Source: Puniceicoccales bacterium (GTDB lineage: Bacteria > Verrucomicrobiota > Verrucomicrobiia > Opitutales > UBA953). Taken from it: a stretch of 56,523 bases of DNA. Under the pieces are notes generated by a model that saw only the letters and a program-made list of their open reading frames with translations, was not told where the DNA came from and did not search any database. The position numbers and the translations under genes are program-made. The stretch spans positions 1 through 56,523 of the forward strand of contig JAITHA010000057.1 of the NCBI GenBank assembly GCA_031280235.1, read 5' to 3'. Shown piece after piece: positions 1-8,315 of the stretch (the stretch's first letter is position 1; each line of letters begins with the position of its first letter).

Positions 1-647
1 TTGAAGAGGCGTTTGTAGTAAAAATTCCCGGTGTAAAGCGCCGCCGCGGGGTTGTGCGCGAGGACCCGGTCTTTGGTGATAAGCGTGGTGACGGGTGCTT
101 CGGAATGTTTCATGAAGAGTGAATCGTGGCCGACACAGAGTCCCACGATGACATTCAAGTGCGTCTTGTAGTTGTTGAGCAAACGCGCTTGGAGGACGGG
201 GTTGCAGAGAGCTTCGTAAGAGCCGGGCTGCACCTTGAGATTCTCTGGTACGCCGATGCACGTTTTGTCCACCGAGCCGACTTTGCAGATGGCGGTGCGC
301 GATTCGAACCCGTGCGCTTTGAGAATGCGCGCAAACAGGCGCGTCTCGGCCATCAATCCCACGCAAGTGGCGATGCCGATGCGCGTTGCGCCGATGCGGT
401 TCGCGAAGGCGATGATTTCCTCGACCCGCGTGAGGCGCCCATAGTAAGTGCCTTCGACTTCGATGGCCGCGCGTGCGACGCGTTCATCCTCGCCGCCTTC
501 GCGGTAATTGTCGAGCGAGCCTTGGACGAGCGCCGGATCCGCATTTTCGCCATGGCAAAAAGACGGGAAAGTGCCGTCGTTGCGATAACAGTTGACGACT
601 CCGCAGTCGGAACAGGTGAGGGGGACTTTTTCGGCTTTCGAGGACAT
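1..647 (-). CDS. DUF1847 family putative metal-binding protein (3' end cut by window edge)
   Basis: The minus-strand frame opens with ATG at 645-647 and stays open to base 1, giving about 215 residues before the window cuts it off. The N-terminus has closely spaced cysteines (TCSDCGVVNC), and the downstream text includes GIATCVGL, GLCVGHDS and KHSEAPVTT. These match my memory of DUF1847, a family of uncharacterised metal-binding proteins of about 200-230 residues. The function is unknown; cysteine-based metal binding is a family-level inference. A good promoter lies just upstream (685-713), so the gene probably forms its own transcription unit behind xseA. Only a few C-terminal residues are likely missing. 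Confidence 0.8.
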   Translation of the reverse strand, partial: MSSKAEKVPLTCSDCGVVNCYRNDGTFPSFCHGENADPALVQGSLDNYREGGEDERVARAAIEVEGTYYGRLTRVEEIIAFANRIGATRIGIATCVGLMAETRLFARILKAHGFESRTAICKVGSVDKTCIGVPENLKVQPGSYEALCNPVLQARLLNNYKTHLNVIVGLCVGHDSLFMKHSEAPVTTLITKDRVLAHNPAAALYTGNFYYKRLF

Positions 648-684
648 GGTGCTTAGTAGGACTTCCAGTGTTTTGAAGTCAAAT

Positions 685-713
685 TGTATAATCTCGACTA
701 AAGAACTTATCAA
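685..713 (-). promoter_or_regulatory. sigma70-type promoter for the DUF1847 gene
   Basis: Read on the minus strand, a -35 box TTGATA (713-708) is separated by exactly 17 bases from a -10 box TATACA (690-685). The predicted start of transcription is near 678, about 30 bases before the ATG at 647. It lies in the 126-base gap between the stop of xseA and this gene, in a short AT-rich stretch. Confidence 0.65.
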
Positions 714-773
714 GTCGGAAGTTGAAGGGGCTTCGCTAGCTCCTTTATTGAACGGGCGGAGCGTGCTAAGGCA

Positions 774-2102
774 TCATTTGTTTTGGGGCACAGTTTGTGT
801 CGTATAGCTTGTCACTTGTGCGCTGCCATCTGCGAATTGGATGGAGAAGGATTTTTGCGGCACGATAGCATTTGCGGAGGCAACGAGTTTCTTTGCATCA
901 TCGCGCACGATGGCGAAGCCGCGTCGCAAGGTGGGCTCTGTGCCCAAGGCGAAGAGGCGGCTGTGGAGCGATGCGAGCCTGTCTGTGGCGCGTTGGTTCC
1001 AGTGAGTGATGTTTTTGCCGAGACGATTGCGCAGGTGCTCGATTTGTTGGTGCATCAGGCGCAAACGTTCACGTGGAGCGTGCATGTCGAGGCGCGAGCG
1101 CAAGTCGTCGAGGCGGAGCCATAGGCTTTCCAGGCGACGCCGGGGCTCGTGACGAGCGAGTTCGGCCTGAAGTAGCCCGAGGCGGTGTGAGAGGATTTCT
1201 GCCCTGTGGTGTATTTCGCGGGTGAAGGTAGCGGCGACGCGCGCAAGGCGTTCGGTGCAAGCGAGGCGGCTGGAGCTGATTAATTCTGCGGCGGCGCTTG
1301 GCGTCTCAGCGCGCACATCGGCAGCAAAGTCGGCGAGGGTGAAATCAATCTCGTGCCCCACCGCTGAGATGATGGGGATGGGCGAGGCACAGATGGCTCG
1401 GACGATCTTTTCTTCATTGAACGGCCAGAGGTCTTCCAAGCTGCCGCCGCCTCGGGCGAGCACGAGCACGTCGGGGCACGGAGTGAGAGTTTGGGCCAGA
1501 GTGAGCGCGGTAGTGATCTCGGACGCGGCCGTCTCGCCCTGCACGCGCACGGGAATGAGGAGTACGTGGCCGCGCCAATCTCTGCGGTGCAAGATGCGCA
1601 AGAAATCCTGCAAGGCTGCCCCAGAGGGCGAGCTGATTATCGCGATATGGAGAGGCACGAGTGGTAGCGCACGTTTTCTGGCGCGGGCGAACAGGCCCTC
1701 GGCGGCGAGTTTTTGCCGTAGGTGCTCAAAGGCTTTTTGCAAGCGTCCAAGGCCATGGTCTTCCATTTGTCTCACGATGAGCTGGTAGGTGCCGCGCGGC
1801 TCGTAGGCGCCAATGGCCCCGGTGGCGACCACTTGCATGCCGTCGCGCGGCACGCAACGGATATGCTGGGCGTCGCCGCGAAAGAGCACTGCTGACAGCT
1901 GGCTACCCGGGTCTTTGAGGGTGAAGTAGAGGTGTCCGCTTGCCTGGCTGCGCAAATTGGAAATTTCGCCGCGCACGGATACCAAGGGAAAGGTACCTTC
2001 AAGGATGCCCCTGAGACGGCGGGAAAACTCGGAGACGCTGAGAACATCTGGCGCAGCGGGGCCGGGCTGCATTGCGAAAAGATCCATGGTGGTGTCGTGC
2101 AT
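774..2102 (-). CDS. xseA: Exodeoxyribonuclease VII large subunit
   Basis: Large subunit of exonuclease VII, which degrades single-stranded DNA from both ends into short oligonucleotides in repair and recombination. The N-terminal OB-fold is clear (LSVSEFSRRLRGIL, VRGEISNLRSQASGHLYFTLKD), followed by the catalytic domain with ISSPSGAALQDFL, LARGGGSLEDLWPFN and SAVGHEIDFTLADFAADVRAETPSAAAE. I chose the ATG at 2102 (MHDTTMDLF, 442 residues) because it gives normal family length. The frame stays open 79 codons further upstream, but that extension is arginine-rich and unlike the family. An in-frame ATG at 2087 is a second option. No xseB small-subunit gene is visible nearby. Confidence 0.93.
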   Translation of the reverse strand: MHDTTMDLFAMQPGPAAPDVLSVSEFSRRLRGILEGTFPLVSVRGEISNLRSQASGHLYFTLKDPGSQLSAVLFRGDAQHIRCVPRDGMQVVATGAIGAYEPRGTYQLIVRQMEDHGLGRLQKAFEHLRQKLAAEGLFARARKRALPLVPLHIAIISSPSGAALQDFLRILHRRDWRGHVLLIPVRVQGETAASEITTALTLAQTLTPCPDVLVLARGGGSLEDLWPFNEEKIVRAICASPIPIISAVGHEIDFTLADFAADVRAETPSAAAELISSSRLACTERLARVAATFTREIHHRAEILSHRLGLLQAELARHEPRRRLESLWLRLDDLRSRLDMHAPRERLRLMHQQIEHLRNRLGKNITHWNQRATDRLASLHSRLFALGTEPTLRRGFAIVRDDAKKLVASANAIVPQKSFSIQFADGSAQVTSYTTQTVPQNK

Positions 2103-2381
2103 GGTGGACTCTGTTTCCACCAAGGAGCAGCGCGTTTGACAAAAAGAAACGCACGACGGGCTCCACTTTCTGCTTGCGCGATGTGACGCGGTAGGCAGGC
2201 TGCGTGGCATTGCTTGTGACTGCGATGGTCGGCATCTCTGCGGGCGTCCCCTCTTGCCCTTTCCAGAGCCTGCCCTACCGGATGCCAGCCGAAGCACCAA
2301 CCAAGCGCTTGCGCGTGCCATGCAGTTTGCTTCTTGCACTCGCCCGCAGCCAGCGCGCGCTTTTTCAGAAACAACCCACGC

Positions 2382-3611
2382 ATGAGCGAAAACACGGAAC
2401 CTTTAAGACGCGAGCCTGCCAAGCACATTGGCGGCAACAACCCGGGGGACACGCCCGGCAACGCAGGGGAGACTCACAACAATAACCCATCGGCTGGAGA
2501 ACTCCTTCGGGTCGAGGGTGTTTTTGAGCCAGACAAGCGCGAAAGCGGTTCTTTGCTTGACCCGACTAAAAATGGCCGAACGCGCCCCTCCGATCCCTTC
2601 GTTGCTCGCGAAATCGTAAAAGCAAACAAGCTCAGACGTGGCAGCTTGGTGCTCGGGATGGCCGCGCACGATCCCAGATTTCCAAACCCAAAACTTCGCA
2701 CCATCACGACGGTGGACGGCTTGCCGCCCTTAGATCGTACACGTCGTTTCACTTTTCAGCAACTCACCAGCATCGCGCCAGATTCGCAACTCCGTCTCGA
2801 AACTCGGGACGGGCGTTTGACCAACCGGGTGATTGACCTTTTTTGCCCAATAGGGAAGGGGACGCGCGGCGTCATCGTCGCCCCACCACGCACTGGCAAG
2901 ACGACCCTCCTGAAAGACATCGCCCAAGGCGTCTTCGAGAACCACCCAGAGTGCAAGGTGATGGTGTTGCTCGTCGATGAACGCCCAGAGGAAGTCACTG
3001 ACTTCAGGCGCGAATTGCCCAAGGCCGAGCTCTACGCATCGTCCAACGACGAGGATGTGCAAAATCACGTCCGCGTCGCCGAAGCCTGCATTGAGCGCGC
3101 GCGCCGCATGGTCGAAGCCGGGCAGGACGCTGTACTGCTAATCGACTCTCTAACGCGCCTCACGCGCGCCTACAACAACGCCAAAACGGGCTCAGGCAAG
3201 ACGATGACAGGCGGCATTGATTCACGCGCCTTGGAGAAGCCGCGCCAGATATTTTCCAGCGCTCGCAATACCGAGGAAGCGGGCAGCCTCACGATTGTTG
3301 CCTCCGCCCTCGTGCAGACGGGCAGCCGCATGGACGATCTCATTTTTGAGGAATTCAAGGGAACGGGAAACATGGAGATGGTGCTAGACCGTAAGGTGGC
3401 AGAGTTGCGCATTTGGCCAGCCTTCAACCTCGCTGCCAGCGGCACTCGCAAAGAAGAGCTCATTCTCTCTGCGGACGCTTTGGAAGCCGCCTCATTTCTA
3501 CGGAGAGCGATGTCTGGCGGAAGAATTGAAGACATCGCCGAAGCTATGATGGAGCGCCTCTCCAAGACAAAAGACAATGCGGAATTTATCCGCCTCATTC
3601 GCAGCAATTGA
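2382..3611 (+). CDS. rho: Transcription termination factor Rho
   Basis: Hexameric RNA-dependent ATPase/helicase that terminates transcription. The 409-residue product has the RNA-binding cold-shock-like domain (about residues 45-110), a Walker A motif APPRTGKTT at 167-175, Walker B LIDSLTRLTRAYNN, and the Q- and R-loop region with GGIDSRALEKPRQIFSSARN. The ATG at 2382 (MSENTEP) is preferred over an in-frame ATG 16 codons upstream. Its stop overlaps a possible TTG start of the next gene (3608), and rho, the recombinase and nadC run in one direction. A 279-base gap separates it from divergent xseA; I saw no convincing promoter pair there. The 35 or so residues before the RNA-binding domain are rich in Asn and Gly. 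Confidence 0.97.
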   Translation: MSENTEPLRREPAKHIGGNNPGDTPGNAGETHNNNPSAGELLRVEGVFEPDKRESGSLLDPTKNGRTRPSDPFVAREIVKANKLRRGSLVLGMAAHDPRFPNPKLRTITTVDGLPPLDRTRRFTFQQLTSIAPDSQLRLETRDGRLTNRVIDLFCPIGKGTRGVIVAPPRTGKTTLLKDIAQGVFENHPECKVMVLLVDERPEEVTDFRRELPKAELYASSNDEDVQNHVRVAEACIERARRMVEAGQDAVLLIDSLTRLTRAYNNAKTGSGKTMTGGIDSRALEKPRQIFSSARNTEEAGSLTIVASALVQTGSRMDDLIFEEFKGTGNMEMVLDRKVAELRIWPAFNLAASGTRKEELILSADALEAASFLRRAMSGGRIEDIAEAMMERLSKTKDNAEFIRLIRSN

Positions 3612-3631
3612 GAGGAAAGAACCTCGAAACA

Positions 3632-4594
3632 ATGCCCCAGACACGCACAGGTGGCTTTTCCCAAGAGCCCGAAATATTCCCCGGCCACGAAAACGTGACA
3701 GAGTTCATCCAGATGCTCGAACACGGGCGCCACGTGGCGCCTTACACCGTTCGCAACTACAGGCAGACATTGCGGGATTTTTGCCTTTGGGCACATAAGA
3801 ACGCCGGTTTTCAAGGCGATTTTCAAAAAGTCACACAGCGGCTTGTTCGGGATTTTGTCATCGAAAGACAAACTACCCATGCCCGTACTACCCTGCATAA
3901 CCACATCAGCGCTCTGCGCACATTTTACCGCTATCTCCTCAAACGCGGCATCGTGGATGCCTCTCCATTAACCGGCCTACACGCGCCTAAATTGCCCAAA
4001 AAACTCCCGCGTTTTTTGACTGAAAAAGAAATCGCGAATCTCTTGGAAGGCCCGCTGAAACTTTACAACGCTGGGCGCATCGATACCTGGACTTACGCCC
4101 GGGATCAAGCCATCTTCGAATGCCTCTACGGCGCCGGCCTACGTATTGCCGAACTTTGCCGACTCAGTTATGAATGCGTGGATTTTACAGAAGGTCTTGT
4201 ACGCGTTCTTGGTAAGGGCTCAAAAGAACGCATTGTGCCGGTAGGCACCGTCGCACGCGATGCGCTCTTGCGCCTCCAAAAGTTTTTGCCACATGCCGAC
4301 AGAAACGGCGAAAAGCCTGTCTTCACAAAGACACTGGGATATCCCGCTTTTTTGCACCCGCGCAGTGTCCAAGTTTTGCTAAAACGTTACCTCGCCCTCG
4401 CCGGGCTTCCGGCAGATATCACACCGCATAAACTGCGCCACACTTGCGCCACGCACTTGCTCAATCACGGCGCGGATCTACGCGTTATCCAGGAACAACT
4501 TGGCCACAGTTCATTGACTGCGACGCAGATTTATACCCATGTCTCCCTCGCTCGCCTCAAAGAGATGCATGCGTACGCCCACCCGCGTGCGTAA
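3632..4594 (+). CDS. XerC/XerD-type tyrosine recombinase
   Basis: Site-specific tyrosine recombinase of 320 residues, the size of XerC/XerD, which resolve chromosome dimers at dif. The N-terminal SAM-like domain is followed by the catalytic domain, with Arg171 in GAGLRIAEL, Lys195 in GKGSKERIVP, His266 and Arg269 in HKLRH, His292 in QLGHSS and the nucleophile Tyr301 in YTHVSL. All catalytic residues are present, so it should be active. Start at ATG 3632 (MPQTRTGG); an AGAGGAAAG purine run lies 13 bases upstream. The TTG at 3608 is an alternative. XerC cannot be told from XerD here. Its position next to rho, with no phage genes, suggests a housekeeping enzyme. Confidence 0.9.
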   Translation: MPQTRTGGFSQEPEIFPGHENVTEFIQMLEHGRHVAPYTVRNYRQTLRDFCLWAHKNAGFQGDFQKVTQRLVRDFVIERQTTHARTTLHNHISALRTFYRYLLKRGIVDASPLTGLHAPKLPKKLPRFLTEKEIANLLEGPLKLYNAGRIDTWTYARDQAIFECLYGAGLRIAELCRLSYECVDFTEGLVRVLGKGSKERIVPVGTVARDALLRLQKFLPHADRNGEKPVFTKTLGYPAFLHPRSVQVLLKRYLALAGLPADITPHKLRHTCATHLLNHGADLRVIQEQLGHSSLTATQIYTHVSLARLKEMHAYAHPRA

Positions 4595-4619
4595 CGAACG
4601 CGCAAACACGTTTTATGTC

Positions 4620-5546
4620 ATGAAAAATGCCGCCCTCGAAAATCATATTCTCCGACGCCTTCGATGGGATGAACTCGATGTGACATATTTGTGCCGAATC
4701 GTCGAAAACGCTAAGGCTGAAGATCTCGCAGGGCTCGGTCTTGCCAGCCCACCCAAACGTGTCGGCGACCCTTCTACCGAGCTTCTCCTCGCACCCCAAA
4801 AACAAGGTCGTGCTCACCTTATAGCACGGAAGGAATGTGTCGTGTGCGGGCTCCCGCTTGTACCATTTATTCTGGAGGCCTACGGCGGGAGAGTGCAGTT
4901 AAAAGAGCACTGCACAGACGGGCAAAAACTTCCAGCAGGAACAGTGCTCGCCACCCTGCAGGGCGATGCCGCAACGATACTCACGGCTGAACGTGTTATC
5001 TTGAATTTTTCCCAGAAACTTACAGGTATTGCCACGCAAACAAAGCACTATGTGGCGTGTATCGAAAATGGCCCAACACGCCTCCTCGACACACGCAAAA
5101 CAACCCCGGGTTGGCGCATGTTGGAGAAATACGCCGTGGCCACGGGAAGCGCCTGGAACCACCGGCTCGGTCTCTTCGATCGAATAATGCTCAAGGATAA
5201 TCACTTTGAAGCCGGACAAGCCTTTGTTGGAGAAGGGCTTGCATCCCTCATTCGCCGCGCGCGAAAAGCACGCCCAGATCTTCCAATAGAATGCGAAGTG
5301 GACTCTTTAGAACAAATCCAACCCGTGCTCAAAGCGGGGGCTGACATCATTCTCCTCGACAATTTCCCTTTACCAAAATTACGTCAGGCGCTTGCCCAAA
5401 TTAATAATGCTGCATGGACTGAGGCCAGCGGCGGTATCACTCTCGATGCCCTTCCAGCAATTGCCGAAACCGGCGTGGATTTTATCTCAACGGGCGCACT
5501 CACACACCAAGCCCATTGGTTGGATATCGGCCTTGATTGGGAATAA
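4620..5546 (+). CDS. nadC: Nicotinate-nucleotide diphosphorylase (quinolinate phosphoribosyltransferase)
   Basis: Converts quinolinate and PRPP to nicotinate mononucleotide, CO2 and pyrophosphate in de novo NAD synthesis. The 308-residue product carries the family signature TRKTTPGWRMLEKYAV, followed by HRLGLFDRIMLKDNH, then IECEVDSLEQI, DIILLDNF and FISTGALTHQA of the barrel. The ATG at 4620 gives normal length; the frame is open 27 codons upstream into the end of the recombinase gene but without homology. It is the last gene of the rho-led run and converges on the iron-sulfur protein gene. nadA and nadB are not in the window. Confidence 0.95.
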   Translation: MKNAALENHILRRLRWDELDVTYLCRIVENAKAEDLAGLGLASPPKRVGDPSTELLLAPQKQGRAHLIARKECVVCGLPLVPFILEAYGGRVQLKEHCTDGQKLPAGTVLATLQGDAATILTAERVILNFSQKLTGIATQTKHYVACIENGPTRLLDTRKTTPGWRMLEKYAVATGSAWNHRLGLFDRIMLKDNHFEAGQAFVGEGLASLIRRARKARPDLPIECEVDSLEQIQPVLKAGADIILLDNFPLPKLRQALAQINNAAWTEASGGITLDALPAIAETGVDFISTGALTHQAHWLDIGLDWE

Positions 5547-5588
5547 TTTTTTTAGGGCATTTTTTAGGCTCATGAGCCAACGAATTCT

Positions 5589-7193
5589 TTAGAAGGGAAA
5601 TTCACCGGCGGCGGATTTATCGGCGTTGGGGTCTTTGGCATCCTCTTGCTGTAATTCATCTGCCATTTCATGGATTTCCAAGGCGCGGATGCGGATGGCT
5701 TTTCCTTTGACGGGGCATGCAAATTGGCAGGCGCCGCAGCCGATACAGTGTTCTTGGTTGATTTGGGGTTCGTTGAAACGTGCGGGGCCTTTCACAAATT
5801 GCAGCGCAGCGGTGGGGCAGTGTTCGGCACAGGCACCGCAGGCAAAGTCGTCGGTGCGGACGAGGCAGCGTGTGAGGTCTACGGAGGCGATGCCGAGGCG
5901 CGTTTTTTTCTTTGTGTCGAGGGTTATTGGGAGCAGGGCGTCATCTGGGCAGATGTCGCAGCAGACGGTGCAGTTGATATTGCAAAAGCTGCGGTTAAAG
6001 TTCATATGCGGCTTCATGAAGCCTGTAAGTTGGCCATATTGTGTTGTGGCGGGTTCGAGGACGTGTTCAGGGCAGGCGCTGACGCAGAGTTGGCAAGCGG
6101 TGCAATGTTCGACGAAGCGGGCGCGGGATTGGGCGCCCGGTGGCGCGATGGCTGAGGCGGTGTTTAGAGTCTTGTCGTGGCCGAGCCAGGCGAGGGTACT
6201 TGCTGCTGCTGCGGTGCCAGTGCTGGTGAGAAAACTGCGGCGCGAGAGGATTATTTTGCTGCCGGGTGTGCTGCTTGAGTTAGCGGTGGTGAGAGTCGTG
6301 GCAGGCCTGGGTTTGGGACTCAGTTTACCTCGGGCTTTCGCTTTGCCGAGGAGACTTGGCAGGATGCCGTGCTCGTCGCAAATGGCCACGCAATTGAAGC
6401 AGGACACGCAGCGGCTCATGTCGACTTCCTGTGTTTTTAGGTTGATGCATTGGGCTTTGCAGACACGCTGGCAATCGCCACAGCGCACGCATGAGGTTTT
6501 GTCTATCGCGATGCGTACGAGGGCTCGGCTGGATATCCAGCCGAGGAGCGAGCCTACGGGGCAGATGAGGTTACAGTAAAGCCGCCCGCGCAGGGCGGAC
6601 AGGATGGCGATGGCGGAGAAGATAAACAGTGGTGGCAACAGGGCGCCGAAGCTTACCCATGGGACGGAAATGCGTGGTACCGCATTGGGAAAAAATGTGG
6701 ACAGGAGGTTGTTGGCAAAGGTTACGGGTAGGCGGAAAATGCTGCCCATGATGCGCCCGAATTGGCTGTAGGGGTCGAGCCAGCTTACGATGAAGGCTTT
6801 CCAGCCAAAGACGAGTGCGAGGATGGTGGCGATGAGGAGGGCCTGGCGCAGGATTTGCCGCGGTGGCTCGTAGGGGAGGCGCAGGCGATTGCCGCAGATT
6901 TTCCTGCCCAAGGCCACGAGGCGCGCAATGGCATCTTGCAGCAAGCCGAGAGGGCAGAGGATCGAGCAGTAGATGCGACCGATGAGTGCAGTGAGCGCGA
7001 GTATGGAAGCGCAGGTGGCTGCGGCCAAGCTAGCTCCTCCGAGTACCGACATGACGGCTGGCATGAATTGCGCGGAGGTGATGCGCTCCTTGAAAGACTC
7101 TGGGATGAGACTATGGCTGTCGAAGAAAACAATGCATGTCGTCGCGCCAACAAGTATGCCGAGAACTAGGCGGAGAGTTTTGAGATGATGCAT
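5589..7193 (-). CDS. Membrane 4Fe-4S fusion protein: NapH/CcoG-like membrane half plus Tat-linked polyferredoxin half
   Basis: 534 residues. The N-terminal half has about five membrane segments and two CxxxCP motifs on loops (IYCSILCPLG near residue 80, LYCNLICPVG near 211), then two ferredoxin clusters (CVRCGDCQRVC 235-245, CVSCFNCVAIC 262-272), like NapH/CcoG quinol-oxidising proteins. At 318-338 follows a twin-arginine segment, SRRSFL with a hydrophobic stretch. Behind it are four more Cys clusters at about 364-374, 404-415, 443-459 and 483-493, like NapG-type ferredoxins. A role in electron transfer from quinol or cytoplasm to a periplasmic acceptor is inference; no partner enzyme is adjacent. 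ATG at 7193 is preferred over an upstream TTG at 7229. It diverges from fmt over 122 bases. Confidence 0.8.
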   Translation of the reverse strand: MHHLKTLRLVLGILVGATTCIVFFDSHSLIPESFKERITSAQFMPAVMSVLGGASLAAATCASILALTALIGRIYCSILCPLGLLQDAIARLVALGRKICGNRLRLPYEPPRQILRQALLIATILALVFGWKAFIVSWLDPYSQFGRIMGSIFRLPVTFANNLLSTFFPNAVPRISVPWVSFGALLPPLFIFSAIAILSALRGRLYCNLICPVGSLLGWISSRALVRIAIDKTSCVRCGDCQRVCKAQCINLKTQEVDMSRCVSCFNCVAICDEHGILPSLLGKAKARGKLSPKPRPATTLTTANSSSTPGSKIILSRRSFLTSTGTAAAASTLAWLGHDKTLNTASAIAPPGAQSRARFVEHCTACQLCVSACPEHVLEPATTQYGQLTGFMKPHMNFNRSFCNINCTVCCDICPDDALLPITLDTKKKTRLGIASVDLTRCLVRTDDFACGACAEHCPTAALQFVKGPARFNEPQINQEHCIGCGACQFACPVKGKAIRIRALEIHEMADELQQEDAKDPNADKSAAGEFPF

Positions 7194-7315
7194 AGAAAAG
7201 ACTGCCTCGTGGGACAGAGGGGGAGGCAAAATGTTTCCTGCTGCCTGTGTGTGCTGGTTGGTTTTTCGTTTTCTCGTGCTGGCAAGGTGGGCAGCGTGCT
7301 GCTGTTTTCTTGTTC

Positions 7316-8302
7316 ATGCAAAGACTTGTTTTTTTTGGTTCGGACGAAATTGCCCTACCTGCCTTGGAGCACATTGTTTCGCGCTTTGGCAGTGAGGTGG
7401 AGCTTGTTGCTGTTTTTAGCCAGCCTGATCGCCCGTCGGGTCGTGGGCAGCTTTTGCATTCCAACGCGGTTGTCGCTTGGGCGCGTGCACGCGGGGTCGC
7501 GGTTTTCCAGCCGGAGAAACTGGATGTTTCGACGCCCGCATTGCTTCGCGAGGAATTGCGTTGTGACCTTGGGCTTGTCATGGCGTATGGGCACATTCTC
7601 AAAAGCGAGTTACTAGCCGTACCCGCGCTTGGTTTTTACAATCTCCATGCGTCTTTGCTGCCGAAATTTCGTGGCGCAGCCCCTATTGAGGGCGCCATTG
7701 CCAGCGTGGAGGCGCAGAGTGGCGTTTGCCTGCAACGCATAGTGCAGCGCCTTGATGCTGGGCCGCTTGCCGGGGCGGAGCCTGTCCCGCTCGCGCTGGA
7801 CGAGACGCGCGCGGGTCTGCGCCAGCGGATTGCTCAGGCGTGCGTGCCTTTGTTGGATCGCATTCTCCCGGGCATCCTTGATGGCAGCGTGCAGTGTGTG
7901 CCCCAGGATGAGGCGAGGGTGAGTTTCACGCGAAAGATCACACGTGAGGATTCCGCTTTGGATTTCCATGCGACGGCGCGGGAAATCGCGGCTCGGGTGC
8001 GAGCACTTGTACCGTGGCCTGGCGCGTCGTTTTCCTTTGCGGGGCTGACTCTGAAAATAGGTGCTGCGCAGGCGGAAGCTGCGGAGGGTATCGCGGGGTA
8101 CACCCCGGGTTGTGTCCTGTCGGCAGATGAGGCCGGGCTTTGCCTTGCGACGGGCAGCGGAGTGTTGCGGGTGTTGCTCTTGCAACGCCCTTCCGGGAAA
8201 ATGCTGCCCGCCGGGGCTTTCCTAAGAGGATTCCCGATGCCAGTGGGCACGGTGTTGGAGAGCGTGCCGATGCGACCTTTGGCCCGCGCTTCGGTGGTGT
8301 AA
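7316..8302 (+). CDS. fmt: Methionyl-tRNA formyltransferase
   Basis: Formylates the initiator Met-tRNA using 10-formyltetrahydrofolate. The 328-residue product starts with RLVFFGSDEIALPALEHI and has the catalytic loop FYNLHASLLPKFRGAAPIEGAI with the Asn and His of the active site, and the later Asp in QRLDAGPL. The C-terminal OB-like tRNA-binding domain (VSFTRKITREDSALDF onward) is intact. Start at ATG 7316; the frame is open 23 codons upstream but without homology. It is often paired with def, which is not visible here. It ends 13 bases before the convergent M16 peptidase gene. Confidence 0.95.
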   Translation: MQRLVFFGSDEIALPALEHIVSRFGSEVELVAVFSQPDRPSGRGQLLHSNAVVAWARARGVAVFQPEKLDVSTPALLREELRCDLGLVMAYGHILKSELLAVPALGFYNLHASLLPKFRGAAPIEGAIASVEAQSGVCLQRIVQRLDAGPLAGAEPVPLALDETRAGLRQRIAQACVPLLDRILPGILDGSVQCVPQDEARVSFTRKITREDSALDFHATAREIAARVRALVPWPGASFSFAGLTLKIGAAQAEAAEGIAGYTPGCVLSADEAGLCLATGSGVLRVLLLQRPSGKMLPAGAFLRGFPMPVGTVLESVPMRPLARASVV

Positions 8303-8315
8303 GCGCGGCGTACGC

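Noticed and set aside
301-325. gattcgaacccgtgc, resembling a tRNA T-loop
   Set aside because: It lies within the DUF1847 coding sequence and no acceptor or anticodon stem can be drawn around it.
126-656. 176-codon plus-strand open frame at the window start
   Set aside because: The minus strand carries the DUF1847 protein with conserved Cys motifs and its own promoter; the plus frame is its shadow.
2103-2381. Possible xseB or other small gene between xseA and rho
   Set aside because: Short open frames there have no XseB-like sequence and overlap one another; treated as a divergent intergenic region.
5567-5578. Palindrome GGCTCATGAGCC between convergent nadC and the iron-sulfur protein gene
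   Set aside because: The T-runs lie before, not after, the hairpin on the plus strand and read as A-runs on the minus strand, so it is not a standard terminator; no other role could be supported.
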